A stretch of 40,195 nucleotides of DNA from Phycisphaerales bacterium (GCA_029247205.1 JAQWLT010000034.1:1-40195), one strand, 5' to 3'. Shown: positions 18,693 through 27,361, numbered from the stretch's first letter. Numbers and translations are program-made. The notes: generated by a model not told the origin, from the sequence alone.

Positions 18693-19778
18693 TCATTCTG
18701 CTTGCTGCCACAACCCTTCCGTGGGCGGGGGAACACGTTTGTCTGGTCGGCCCTTGCCAGGGGTGCGTGGCGGGGCGGGCCTAATGCGACCGCGTTCGAG
18801 TCGAGGTGGGTGGACCGGCCGACTGCTGAAGTAGTCGGTGTCTGCCAGTGGGGTCATCGCCATCGAGACGATGGTGTTGCCGCCTTGCACAATTTCGCCA
18901 AAGGCGCAATACAGACCATCGAGTCGGGCACACTCTTCACGATCAAGTGCGATGAACCACTGAGAACCCGCCGAATCTGGGTCACTACTGCGGGCCATCG
19001 AAATGACGCCGAAGGCATGCCCGAGGGTTGAGGGTTCAAGTGGCAGCCAATGTCCCGGACCACCGCTGCCGGTGCCAGTCGGGTCGCCGCCTTGCACGAC
19101 GAAGGGGCGGCCGCCGCGGCCCTCTGGAATGATCCGGTGCGCGATGGTGCCATCGTAAAAGTGGTGTGCTACAAGGTCACGAAAATTTCGTGAGGTCAAT
19201 GGGGCTGCATCTTCTCGAAGATCAATTGTCAATTCACCATGATCGGTTTTCAGAACGACGTCGGTTTCGCCCCAGACCCACCAGCCGCTCCGCACAACAG
19301 CGTCGTCACGAGGAATGGCGGTTGGTGTTGCGGCGCTATCGATGCGTCCTGCGGACTCGGGCAGATCGTCGCGTTCTTCAGCACCTTCGTCTTGCCAGCC
19401 CGAAACGGTTTTCCATTCGCCACGTACTTCGTCGTGCCGTGTCTCCATGATGGGTACGCGGCGAGAGAGTGCTGGCTCGATGACAAGAGAACTTCCAAGG
19501 GGTTCCCCGCTTTTGTGAATGAGTTGGAGGTACACAGGTTCATCTAGTTCAAGAATCACAGGCATCACGCTGATTACATCAAGTTGTTGGAGCGGCGCAG
19601 GCTTGTGGGTGGCCAGCGTTGTGCCGTCATGTCGCATCAGTACCAGCGCAGCGTCGGGTGAATCCACAAGCACATCAATCAGTAAAAAACCATCAGAGGC
19701 CGTCCATATGTGCGGCGCACGAATCGGTTGCACGGGTACCAGGCTGGCACTAAGGAGGGCAGAGAGGAAGAGGGGCAC
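18693..19778 (-). CDS. Exported cyclophilin-type peptidyl-prolyl isomerase
   Basis: This 361-residue protein has a short signal peptide (MPLFLSALLSASLVPVQP), an N-terminal region of about 160 residues with no family I recognise, and a cyclophilin domain (about 172-320). The domain shows HRIIPE, QGGDPTGTGSGGPG, GHAFGVISMAR, GSQWFIAL and the closing FGEIVQGG, so the catalytic Arg and the Gln/Phe-containing strands are present. The last 40 residues are proline/arginine-rich. It would catalyse proline isomerisation during folding outside the cytoplasm, plausibly of the many exported proteins nearby. The start is backed by aggag five bases upstream of ATG 19778. Confidence 0.88.
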   Translation of the reverse strand: MPLFLSALLSASLVPVQPIRAPHIWTASDGFLLIDVLVDSPDAALVLMRHDGTTLATHKPAPLQQLDVISVMPVILELDEPVYLQLIHKSGEPLGSSLVIEPALSRRVPIMETRHDEVRGEWKTVSGWQDEGAEERDDLPESAGRIDSAATPTAIPRDDAVVRSGWWVWGETDVVLKTDHGELTIDLREDAAPLTSRNFRDLVAHHFYDGTIAHRIIPEGRGGRPFVVQGGDPTGTGSGGPGHWLPLEPSTLGHAFGVISMARSSDPDSAGSQWFIALDREECARLDGLYCAFGEIVQGGNTIVSMAMTPLADTDYFSSRPVHPPRLERGRIRPAPPRTPGKGRPDKRVPPPTEGLWQQAE

Positions 19779-19900
19779 ATCGACACTCCTGAGTTGAGGG
19801 TTCGGGAGGGGGGGCAGGCTGGCGGTTCAGTAGATGTCACCATCAGCGATCTTTTGATGGTTATATCTCAGTGAGATGGTTGGATGCTTGTTGCCGCCGA

Positions 19901-20935
19901 TCACGTTGACCAGTTGCCAACCACAGTGAGGATGTCGTTGACGTCAACTACATCGTCACTATTGAAGTCTTCTGGGCAGTCTTCACACGGGCCAAAGGCA
20001 GCAAGCACCGCGAGTAGATCATCTGTGCTGACCAGATTATCGCCATTAACGTCGCCTGGAACACTTGGTTGATCTCCGTCATCTGTTGCGATCAGATTTG
20101 AAGTGATGTTGATGAGGATGTCAATGGTCGTTGGCGTAAGGTCAAGTAGCACACCTGCTTCTGATCCAGGCGGAAGCACAGTTGGTAACTCGACAGGGAT
20201 AGTTGGTAGCGGCTGGTCCGGAAGATCGGCTGACTCATCGACTGTGGAAGTGGCGGTCAAGGACAGCGTGTTTTTGCCATCGCCTTGGGTGTAGACACCT
20301 TCTATGTTCAGAATGAGTGCGAATTGCAGTGGGAATTCTCCGAGTAACTCAGTCATCACCATCATGTCAAGTGTCATTGGCACTGCAACAAGTATGTCAG
20401 TGACGCCAGGTTCATCAGGGCGCGCAGTTGCTGGGCCAACACCAGGAATAACAGTTTGAGTAATCGTGCAACTGGTGACTGAACCCTCGCCCAGAGGGAA
20501 GCTGATTGGCACGCCTCCTATGAAGAGCGAATCGGGATTGATGCTTCGAAAGGTCTCAATGAGAATCGTGCCATTGGCTGCTGCTGACAAGACACTCTCT
20601 GGCAAGACGTCCCATGACAGATTTGTAATGCTCGCCACTCCGAGTATGTCGTCAATCTCAAGATCAAGAGGGCCGGTCGGAATTGTGTTACCACCTAACT
20701 CAATCGCAGCGGTGAGGGAAAGTGGAATTGGATTATTCCCACTGCCGCCCCACACACCCTCGCGTGTTTGCGTGCCTTCTGGATTTGACTCTGCGTCCCA
20801 GTCGCCAATGAGTGTCCCATTAATGTAGGTACTCAGTGTGCCTGACAGCGTGAGTTCGCCGTTGTTGCTGAGGTGAAAAGTGGCTGCGGATGCGCCAGTT
20901 GTTGCGATGGCAAGCATTGTGGCAATGAGTTGCAT
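19901..20935 (-). CDS. Secreted protein of unknown function with dockerin-like tail
   Basis: This 344-residue protein has a signal peptide (MQLIATMLAIATTGASAATF) and a low-complexity beta-rich body (many T, L, P, D, G) that I do not recognise. The last 55 residues hold two calcium loops (GDVNGDNLVSTDDLLAVLAA and DFNSDDVVDVNDILTVVGNW) ending WST, the same tail seen on the PHP hydrolase and the metalloprotease. The start ATG 20935 has gaggg eight or nine bases upstream. The body lacks obvious catalytic residues, so a structural, binding or surface role is more likely than an enzyme. The tail predicts location outside the cytoplasm. Confidence 0.78.
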   Translation of the reverse strand: MQLIATMLAIATTGASAATFHLSNNGELTLSGTLSTYINGTLIGDWDAESNPEGTQTREGVWGGSGNNPIPLSLTAAIELGGNTIPTGPLDLEIDDILGVASITNLSWDVLPESVLSAAANGTILIETFRSINPDSLFIGGVPISFPLGEGSVTSCTITQTVIPGVGPATARPDEPGVTDILVAVPMTLDMMVMTELLGEFPLQFALILNIEGVYTQGDGKNTLSLTATSTVDESADLPDQPLPTIPVELPTVLPPGSEAGVLLDLTPTTIDILINITSNLIATDDGDQPSVPGDVNGDNLVSTDDLLAVLAAFGPCEDCPEDFNSDDVVDVNDILTVVGNWST

Positions 20936-21008
20936 ATGGAGTCCCTCTCAATAGTCTCCCCAGTGTGCCACATTCAGGAGCTAATTCCAAGCTCGAACCA
21001 GAGATCGC

Positions 21009-21037
21009 TTGACCTACTGGCAGCCACCCGCGATTAT
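21009..21037 (+). promoter_or_regulatory. Candidate sigma-70-like promoter of the lipoprotein gene
   Basis: TTGACC (21009-21014) and GATTAT (21032-21037) are separated by 17 bases and lie 54 bases before the GTG start at 21091. The -35 box matches five of six consensus positions, the -10 four of six. This is a pattern match by eye; planctomycete promoters may differ. Confidence 0.35.
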
Positions 21038-21090
21038 TGAGTTGTGCTGTGGGCCATTCTGAGCCCGTAGTCTGTTTAAGGAGGTTTTCT

Positions 21091-21450
21091 GTGCGTGTAC
21101 TGACAATTACATTCTTAAGCATGTCACTTGGCATGCTTGGTGCTTGCGACAATTCTTCCAAGTCTGGCGCTCTGATTGGAGCCGGTGGTGGCGCGCTTGC
21201 GGGGCAAGCAATCGGCGGCAATACCAAAGGAACGCTCATCGGCGCTGGTGTTGGTGCGTTGGGTGGCTACCTCGTTGGCAACGAAATGGATAAGAAGCGG
21301 CAGCAGGAGCAGGCAGCCGCGAGAGCCAACAGCCCGGTATACAACCAGCAACAACAGCAGAGAAACTTGCAGGCCGAGAATGAACGCCTTCGAGCTGAAA
21401 TCGAAAATGAGCGACTTCGGCGCGAATTGGAAGCTGAGCGAGACAACTGA
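21091..21450 (+). CDS. Glycine-zipper lipoprotein with C-terminal coiled coil
   Basis: This 119-residue protein starts at GTG 21091, six bases after a strong aaggagg. Residues 1-19 form a lipoprotein signal (LGAC, acylated Cys19). Residues about 25-65 carry the glycine-zipper 2TM pattern (GALIGAGGGALAGQAIGG and GTLIGAGVGALGGYLVG), as in OsmB/17-kDa surface antigen-like proteins. A glutamine-rich stretch and a predicted coiled coil (ENERLRAEIENERLRRELEA) follow. Such proteins sit in the outer membrane or cell envelope and are often linked to envelope stress or stability; the exact role is unknown. It stands alone between convergent or divergent neighbours. Confidence 0.85.
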   Translation: MRVLTITFLSMSLGMLGACDNSSKSGALIGAGGGALAGQAIGGNTKGTLIGAGVGALGGYLVGNEMDKKRQQEQAAARANSPVYNQQQQQRNLQAENERLRAEIENERLRRELEAERDN

Positions 21451-21523
21451 GTCTTCGCTTTCAGCGGTTTGCAGATTCGTACGCGCTGAGCTTTTACACT
21501 GAGCCGCCTGCGGGAGAGACCTT

Positions 21524-21549
21524 GCGTCACTGCAGTGTGTCAGTGACGC
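21524..21549. terminator. Hairpin between convergent genes (weak terminator candidate)
   Basis: A perfect 9-bp stem (gcgtcactg/cagtgacgc) with an 8-base loop lies in the 240-base gap between the convergent genes ending at 21450 and 21691. No T-tract follows on either strand, so it may be a factor-dependent terminator or mRNA 3' end stabiliser. The rest of the gap shows no gene. Confidence 0.35.
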
Positions 21550-21690
21550 GGACTGTCCTACAGAGACTGTGCCGGTGGATCTGTAGACGACAGGGTGCCG
21601 CACATCGCCTGGCATATCGACAGGTTCTTGACAAAATGTGCGATCGTATGGCGACGAGTGCCTGTCGAGTTGTTGTGTCAATGTTCGCGA

Positions 21691-22230
21691 TTAGCAGCGG
21701 CGTCGGCGGTGCAGCGCGAGCGCAAGAAGCATTGCCGCTATACCACCTGGCGCAGGAACAGCGACGAGTGGCAGCGTAGGTGGAATTGCGGAGTAATCAT
21801 CATTAAATCCGTTGTACCAGCCTGAGATGAACCCATCAGAAAGTTCAATCATGTCGACGCCCAGCATGGCATCGGTCCAATTCGGCCCGTCATCTGTAAC
21901 TGTGCCCAGTGAGTGTGCCCAGTAGTAGTCTGGATTTCCTACGGGGTTTCCGTACGAGAAGTTGTTGATGAAGATGCCGCTTCCCCAGTCAGTCCAGTCG
22001 TAGCCCAATCCATCGGCATTCAGCGCCAGCAACATGTCGTGTACGGTGGCTGTGTCGTCCCATGAATAGGAGAAGGCGTACACTGGATCGGCTGTCGCCG
22101 AAAAGTCGATGACTGCATAGGCGGTGTTGTCACCTGAGCCGGTTGACCACGTGATGTCGAGGGCTATATCGGCCGAAGCGATGGATGTGATAGCGGTGAG
22201 TGCTACTGCGGGCAGGTATGCAATGCGCAT
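21691..22230 (-). CDS. Cobalamin-riboswitch-controlled secreted protein with VPAPG anchor
   Basis: This 179-residue protein has a signal peptide (MRIAYLPAVALTAITSIASA), a body of about 130 residues rich in D, W, Y, G and N, and a sorting tail of PEP-CTERM style: VPAPGG, a hydrophobic helix (IAAMLLALAL) and HRRRRC. Recognisable body features are YAFSYSWDDTATVHDMLLAL, GSGIFINNFSY, PDYYWAHSLG and LSDGFISGWYNGF. I recall this order of tryptophan/glycine motifs from other small secreted proteins but cannot name a family. Start ATG 22230 has aagga six bases upstream. The mRNA leader is a cobalamin riboswitch, so the protein is probably made when B12 is scarce and may bind or help capture cobalamin or a precursor at the surface. 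That role is inference. Confidence 0.75.
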   Translation of the reverse strand: MRIAYLPAVALTAITSIASADIALDITWSTGSGDNTAYAVIDFSATADPVYAFSYSWDDTATVHDMLLALNADGLGYDWTDWGSGIFINNFSYGNPVGNPDYYWAHSLGTVTDDGPNWTDAMLGVDMIELSDGFISGWYNGFNDDYSAIPPTLPLVAVPAPGGIAAMLLALALHRRRRC

Positions 22231-22243
22231 GGGGGATCCTTCA

Positions 22244-22262
22244 GGTCCGTGTGTCGCGGACC
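22244..22262 (-). promoter_or_regulatory. Hairpin next to the ribosome-binding site (expression platform candidate)
   Basis: On the minus strand ggtccg-cgacaca-cggacc forms a 6-bp hairpin between the end of the riboswitch and the site aagga of the gene starting at 22230. Its placement suggests control of translation initiation rather than transcription, since no T-tract follows. Confidence 0.45.
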
Positions 22263-22270
22263 GGCGTGCG

Positions 22271-22496
22271 GGAATGGGCAGGTCTTCCGGCTGTGACCCG
22301 TGGCCCGATCGTCTTCCCACAACCAGTTGTTGGTGCAGTGACATTGATCGAGTGTCTCGCCCCGCATGTTGTGCTGGGCAAGGGGTCGTACGGCGGCGGC
22401 ACCGCGGTGGACTATTCCACTGATGTCAGTGGACCACACTTCCCTCTTGGCCTCCAGCCTTGCGGCACACGCCGCAATTCGGAGGAACCACATTCC
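22271..22496 (-). promoter_or_regulatory. Cobalamin (B12) riboswitch
   Basis: On the minus strand the aptamer core is visible in order: closing stem ggaatg (22491-22496) with cattcc (22271-22276); a cctcc/ggagg stem; aagaGGGAA; a GTCCAC-CGCGGTGCCGCCGCC segment corresponding to the conserved (C)GGUGCCnCCGC element; a central arm; gggaagac; GGGCCACG; and the 3' signature agccGGAAGACCTGCC. The order and spacing match the adenosylcobalamin aptamer, about 226 nucleotides. It ends 41 bases before the start codon of the secreted protein at 22230. No other B12-related gene is in the window. Confidence 0.9.
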
Positions 22497-22634
22497 GGCG
22501 GTAATCATACAATTTCTGATGCATGAACGGGCTATCGCCCGTGACTGTTGCTGCGAGCGAAGTGCTTGCCGATCTCCAGGGGGTGCCACTGGTCGCGGAG
22601 GTGGCCGGTGAGGAGACTGCGATGTTCAGCCTCG
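22497..22634. other. Spacer upstream of the riboswitch
   Basis: This spacer lies between the amidohydrolase-like gene and the aptamer, and together with 22231-22496 makes a 404-base stretch without a gene. It holds a 6-bp GC hairpin with tetraloop (acgggc-tatc-gcccgt, 22527-22542) that might end the upstream transcript, although no T-tract follows. The riboswitch promoter should lie here. Confidence 0.45.
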
Positions 22635-23927
22635 CTACCCGTCTGCGTACTTCTGGCGATACTTATCCCGAAGTTGGGTATGGCGACTGCTGAGATCCAC
22701 GGGGCGGCCGTCAATCCAGGCCTGCTCTACATGCGTGCGTAGTTGCAGGGGATCGCCTGTGGTGACGATGATTGTCGCCGCCTTGCCAGGTTCGAGGCTG
22801 CCGAGCTGATCGCCAACGCCGAGAATTTCAGCAGCATCAATCGTGATGGCACGAAGACCTTCGTTTGGAGTCAAGCCGTTTGCAACCGCAGTGGCGGCAT
22901 GATGTGGCAGATTACGAAGGTGCGCAGGCCGATCTCGCGGTGCGATGCAGAATCGAACCCCCTTGTCACGTAGCCTCGATGGCAACGTGTGTGGTTCATC
23001 CGGATCGCGATTGCGGGAACGCGGATATCGGTGCACACCACGGACAATGACGGGCACGTCTTCTTCAACAAGAAGCGTCGCCACTTCGTCGGCTTCTTCG
23101 CCGCCCAGAATGATCGGGCTCATGCCTCGCTGTTTGGCCCAGGCGACAGCTGTTGCAATCTGACCTGCAGTCGAAGCCTTGATGAGCAGTGGCTGCTCGC
23201 CTGCGAGCGCGGCACGCATGGATTCCGCGCGGCTGTCGGGCGGAAGACTGGGATTGGCGTCTGCAGCGGCAAGCCACACTTCGGCGTTGGTGAAGTAGTC
23301 ATCAATTGCTTGGACGCTCTTGCTCGAGTTTCCGCTGGAGTCACTGCGGCGAAAGGAAACACGATCTGTCGATGGCCACTCGATGACCAGTGCGGCAGAT
23401 TGTGTAATCGCGAGATCTTCCCAGTCCCAACCATCTAGACGAATAAGCGCCGCTTGCCCGGGAAGGCGACCTCCATCCGGGACTGACAAGGCTGTCAGAA
23501 TGCCCGCTGCTCGGGTGACAGGGATAAGATCGCTATCTGGGTTCAACGCGACGACTGCGCGAACCTCGGGTGTGTACGAGCCATGTTCATCGTGATCGTG
23601 TGTGACTTCAGCCATTCCGGTTTCGGTTAGACCAAGAATCGAGTCGGCAGCAATCAAACCCGGATAGACATGCCGACCTTCGAGGTCGATCACGGTGGCA
23701 CCATCGATGATGGGCTGATCTCCGCGGCCAACAAGGGTAATGCGACCATCTTCAAATGCGATCCACCCGTCTTCGAGGGGTTCGGAAGTGACTGGATGAA
23801 TCGTTCCACCGATAAGCAGTACAGGATCCTTTGTCGGCGCGGCGGGGATTTGCCGTGATTGTGCCATTGCCGCGGACGTGCAGGCGACGGAGAGTAGGGT
23901 AATGCGTGTTGAGATATTCAAACTCAT
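22635..23927 (-). CDS. Exported amidohydrolase-family protein lacking the HxH metal site
   Basis: This 430-residue protein has a signal peptide (MSLNISTRITLLSVACTSAAMAQ) and the amidohydrolase architecture: an N-terminal beta part (LIGGTIHPVTSEPLEDGWIAFEDG), VYPGLIAADSILGL where active enzymes have PGLID-x-H-x-H, and the C-terminal LEPGKAATIIVTTGDPL. The HxH pair is replaced by A-x-S-type residues, so a normal binuclear metal site cannot form; a histidine-rich THDHDEHG follows shortly after and could be a different site. Its ATG overlaps the stop of the larger upstream gene (ATGA), so the two are translated together. It is probably a partner or regulatory subunit, or has lost activity. Confidence 0.8.
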   Translation of the reverse strand: MSLNISTRITLLSVACTSAAMAQSRQIPAAPTKDPVLLIGGTIHPVTSEPLEDGWIAFEDGRITLVGRGDQPIIDGATVIDLEGRHVYPGLIAADSILGLTETGMAEVTHDHDEHGSYTPEVRAVVALNPDSDLIPVTRAAGILTALSVPDGGRLPGQAALIRLDGWDWEDLAITQSAALVIEWPSTDRVSFRRSDSSGNSSKSVQAIDDYFTNAEVWLAAADANPSLPPDSRAESMRAALAGEQPLLIKASTAGQIATAVAWAKQRGMSPIILGGEEADEVATLLVEEDVPVIVRGVHRYPRSRNRDPDEPHTLPSRLRDKGVRFCIAPRDRPAHLRNLPHHAATAVANGLTPNEGLRAITIDAAEILGVGDQLGSLEPGKAATIIVTTGDPLQLRTHVEQAWIDGRPVDLSSRHTQLRDKYRQKYADG

Positions 23928-26900
23928 TGGAGATCCTCTGTGTGCACATGGTCAGCTGGTATGCCGCAGCAACCGCGATGGTCATCGGCGTGTTCTGTAT
24001 ATGGGTTCGCAGCCCACGCAGGTTCGGCATCGGGTTCTTCGTCTGTCTTCAACTCAGGCGGCGCGCCGAGTTGTTCATGAAGGACGAGTTGTACAAGTCG
24101 TGTTCGCTCGTTGGTGTCTCGTTTGGCGAGTTCAGCGTCTTCTACGCGGTCGAAATACTTGGCGCCATCGATCCATGTCTGTTGGCACAGACTGTAGGAG
24201 TTGAGTGGGTCGAGGTTCCAGACGACAAAGTCGGCGTCCTTCCCTGCTTCGAGAGAACCGGTTCGATCATCGATTTGTAACTGCTTGGCAGGGTTGAGCG
24301 TGACAAACTTGATTGCCTCTGAAGGGGGCAAGCCGCCATATCGCACGGCCTTCGCCGCTTCATCGTTCATACGCGTGGCGAGTTCGCTGTCATCGGAGTT
24401 GAAGGAGACCACCACGCCTTGTTCGTGCATGATCGCGCCGTTGTAGGGGATGGCGTCCATAACTTCGATCTTGTACGCCCACCAGTCGCTGAACGAACTG
24501 GCCCCAGCGCCGTGGCGAGCGATATCGTCTGCAACCTTGTAGCCCTCGAGGATGTGTTGGAGTGTTCCGATCGTGATGCCAAACTCTTCGCAGGTCCGCA
24601 AGAGCGCCAGAATCTCATCTTGCCGGTACGAGTGGCAGTGAATCAGACGCTCGCCTGCGATGATTTCAGCGAGTGTGTCCATTTCAAAGTCGCGTCTTGG
24701 CGGAATCTTGGTGGCTTGCTCTTGGGAGTCCATGGCATTCCATGTGTCCCATGTTTCGGCGTAGTGCTGCGCGGTGGCGAGGCGATCGCGAATAAACGCA
24801 TCGACGCCCATTCGCGTATCGGGGTATCGGCCACTCGATCGTTTGACATTCTCGCCGAGGGCAAACTTGATGCCTGGTGGAGCGGCGTCAACGGGGAAGT
24901 CGCGGGCATGCTTTCCCCAACGCAACTTCACAACACTATTGCGTCCACCAATTGGGTTGGCCGAGCCGTGCAACTGGTTGGCTGCAGTTAGGCCGCCAGC
25001 GAGTTGGCGGTACCAGTTCATATCGTCGCCAGCGACTACGTCGCCAATACCAACTCTTGCCGTACTTGATTCGTTGAATTCATTGACGCCACCGTCGATG
25101 CCAGTGTGGCTATGGCAGTCGATCAGTCCGGGCGTGATGTGCATGCCTGTTGCATCGACGATGGGTTCGGCGACTTCGGGAGCGCCCTCCATCGAGCCGG
25201 CCCAGACAATATGTCCGTCGCGAATAACAAGACATCCGTTCTCAACGATGCCGCTCGTGCCTGCGGTCCACAATGTTGCGTGTTCGAAGCGAATATTCTC
25301 GGGTTCAACCGGCTTGATGCGGCCACGTGCCCCGAGCGGAAAGGGAACATCGCTTGGAATGCCTGCCCAGCGAACATCGGGTTCGCTGTCTGCATCATCG
25401 GCGTCGCTCTCTTCAGTCTGCCGCGCAACCTGGAATTCCGCCTCACCCATGGGGCTCGACGCTGTGCCAGTTGCCTCGTCGCCTTCAACATGCGCCACGA
25501 TGCTGTAGGCGCCGCCATCCGGGGTTTGGCCGCTGAACTCCAGTGTGCCGGTGGCTTCGTCGAAACTGCCTGCATCCATGGGCATTTCTTGCCGCATGAT
25601 CATCAGTTCGCCAGAAAGCACGCCATCATCGTCACGGGTGACCGTCAATTCGATTGGTGGCTGAAAGTCTCCACCAAACTCGAGAGATCCAATCCACACT
25701 CCAGTTGCGGGATCACGTTTCTCAGTATCGAGTTCGTCCTCGGCCGCTTCGGCGTCAGCAACTTCATCATCAGTGTCGTCGGCGTCGCCAGTGATGACCA
25801 GTCGCATTCGCATCACATCACCATTTGGCATCACCGCACGGCCAATGAGCGAGTCGCCGCGGACGACGCCAGCGATCCGAATCCAGTCTTCGCGGTCGAG
25901 TATGCGGCCATCGATGGATGCGGTCAGTCTGTGCCCGGTGAGGGCGACTTTCTTGACTTTGGCCTTGCCGCCATCGGAGAGCGTGACGGTCAGTTTCTTC
26001 TGGGCAACATCAAGTGTTGCATCAGCTGTCGTATCACCGATCGTCAACGTTCCAGCGCCTTTGAACGTGACCATTGGATCTTTGTCGTAGTCGCTTTGTG
26101 TACCTGAAACCCACGTCTCTTGGATCTCGGTGTCATCCTCAAAGAGATTGCCATCACACACCACAAGGTGGGCGGGCATGCCAACAGCGATTCGACCAGC
26201 GCGGTCTTCGATCCCGAGCAACACAGCAGGCGATGTTGTGATGTGCGAGAGGGCAGCGTCGGCATCGAGTCCAGCCTTGATTGCTTGTGAGAGTGCCTTG
26301 TGAACATCCTTTGGCGCATCAAGATCATGGGTTGTGACGCACGTGGGGATGCCCGCTGCTTGCATCCGGCGAAGATTGGTAGGGGCTTGCTCCCAAGCCT
26401 GCAGCGTTTCAAGCGGCACGCGAATGGCCGAGTCGATGGAGTCGAGTTTGGGTTGTTCGGGGTAATCCAATGGAACGATGATCGTGGCCCCACTACTGGC
26501 GACGCCTTCGAGGTCGCGGTACTCGTCTCCACTTCCAAGGATGATCAGGTTGACATCCATCTCACTTGCCAGTTTGGCTGCGCGAAGTGTTTCCTTCACA
26601 TCGCGGGTTTCTACAAGCAGTGACTGATGTCCTTGCATCAAAGGCGACAGAGCGATGAGATCATCCTGGCGGTGGGGCGGCTCAAGTGCGTTCTGTTCAG
26701 CGGCGTCAACGGCGGCTGCGTACCACCTTGCATCACTGAGCGTCTGTCGCATCATGGCAATCGAGCCCATCAGTGAACCGGGTCCACCCCCTTGACCCCA
26801 GCCCCCTCGTTCAAAGGCTGCTGCCATGGCTGGCGTGCCGCCGCAGTCTTGCAAGTCGCGTGCATCTTCGGCGGTCGTCATGATGACGCCGGTGCCACGC

Positions 26901-27361
26901 AAGATGCCCTTCTCAGGATAAGTCGCTGCGATGCAGTACCCGGCCTTGCGCAACGCGGCTCGTTTTGAGGATGGCAACACGCCACCGGCACCTCGCAAAT
27001 CTACTTCAGGGTGGATGCGACTGTTCCAATGACCGGTGGCTTCGTTCGATGTGTCCTCCACGGTGATGGTGGCGGCGGGCTCGATGAAGCCCGGGTAGAT
27101 GACCCGGTCCTCCATTGTCCAGAGCCTTGCATCGGCAGGCACTTGCACGTCAGTCCCGACAGCTTCGATCATTCCATCTCGAATGATGATGGTGGCAGCT
27201 TCAAGCCGCTGGCCAGGTTCAGTTACCACATCGGCGCCGACGATCGCGTGGCAGCGATGTTGGTGTTCAAAAGGACCATTGGGGCGGGGTTCGAGGCTGT
27301 TCTGGGGGGCAGCCAATGCGGCTGCCGCTATGGCGACAGTTGAAATGCACAGACAAATCAT
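23924..27361 (-). CDS. Exported double amidohydrolase (inactive-like plus active-like module)
   Basis: This 1145-residue protein starts at ATG 27361 (signal peptide MICLCISTVAIAAAALAAPQ; ggaga upstream). Module one (about 40-445) has amidohydrolase framing (VIYPGFIEP..., then AGRIAVGMPAHLVVCDG) but no HxH. A middle beta-rich domain (about 560-665; GVWIGSLEFGGDFQPPIELT, EFSGQTPDGGAYSI) resembles a small sandwich used by similar fused enzymes. Module two (about 690-1100) keeps LIDCHSH (H750, H752), the downstream LIHCHS and FNSDDSEL, consistent with an imidazolonepropionase/dipeptidase-like binuclear enzyme, and ends LEAGKDADFVVWNLDPL. Substrate unknown; exported hydrolysis of cyclic amides or peptides is plausible. 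It is translationally coupled to the next gene. Confidence 0.85.
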   Translation of the reverse strand: MICLCISTVAIAAAALAAPQNSLEPRPNGPFEHQHRCHAIVGADVVTEPGQRLEAATIIIRDGMIEAVGTDVQVPADARLWTMEDRVIYPGFIEPAATITVEDTSNEATGHWNSRIHPEVDLRGAGGVLPSSKRAALRKAGYCIAATYPEKGILRGTGVIMTTAEDARDLQDCGGTPAMAAAFERGGWGQGGGPGSLMGSIAMMRQTLSDARWYAAAVDAAEQNALEPPHRQDDLIALSPLMQGHQSLLVETRDVKETLRAAKLASEMDVNLIILGSGDEYRDLEGVASSGATIIVPLDYPEQPKLDSIDSAIRVPLETLQAWEQAPTNLRRMQAAGIPTCVTTHDLDAPKDVHKALSQAIKAGLDADAALSHITTSPAVLLGIEDRAGRIAVGMPAHLVVCDGNLFEDDTEIQETWVSGTQSDYDKDPMVTFKGAGTLTIGDTTADATLDVAQKKLTVTLSDGGKAKVKKVALTGHRLTASIDGRILDREDWIRIAGVVRGDSLIGRAVMPNGDVMRMRLVITGDADDTDDEVADAEAAEDELDTEKRDPATGVWIGSLEFGGDFQPPIELTVTRDDDGVLSGELMIMRQEMPMDAGSFDEATGTLEFSGQTPDGGAYSIVAHVEGDEATGTASSPMGEAEFQVARQTEESDADDADSEPDVRWAGIPSDVPFPLGARGRIKPVEPENIRFEHATLWTAGTSGIVENGCLVIRDGHIVWAGSMEGAPEVAEPIVDATGMHITPGLIDCHSHTGIDGGVNEFNESSTARVGIGDVVAGDDMNWYRQLAGGLTAANQLHGSANPIGGRNSVVKLRWGKHARDFPVDAAPPGIKFALGENVKRSSGRYPDTRMGVDAFIRDRLATAQHYAETWDTWNAMDSQEQATKIPPRRDFEMDTLAEIIAGERLIHCHSYRQDEILALLRTCEEFGITIGTLQHILEGYKVADDIARHGAGASSFSDWWAYKIEVMDAIPYNGAIMHEQGVVVSFNSDDSELATRMNDEAAKAVRYGGLPPSEAIKFVTLNPAKQLQIDDRTGSLEAGKDADFVVWNLDPLNSYSLCQQTWIDGAKYFDRVEDAELAKRDTNERTRLVQLVLHEQLGAPPELKTDEEPDAEPAWAANPYTEHADDHRGCCGIPADHVHTEDLQ

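Noticed and set aside
19840-19860. Hairpin ccatca/tgatgg between the cyclophilin and unknown secreted genes
   Set aside because: It has only 6 bp with a large AT loop and no T-tract on the needed strand, so it is too weak to call a terminator.
25106-26107. Plus-strand ORF of 333 codons inside the amidohydrolase gene
   Set aside because: Composition (C, H, R rich) is that of an antisense shadow; the minus-strand frame has clear amidohydrolase motifs.
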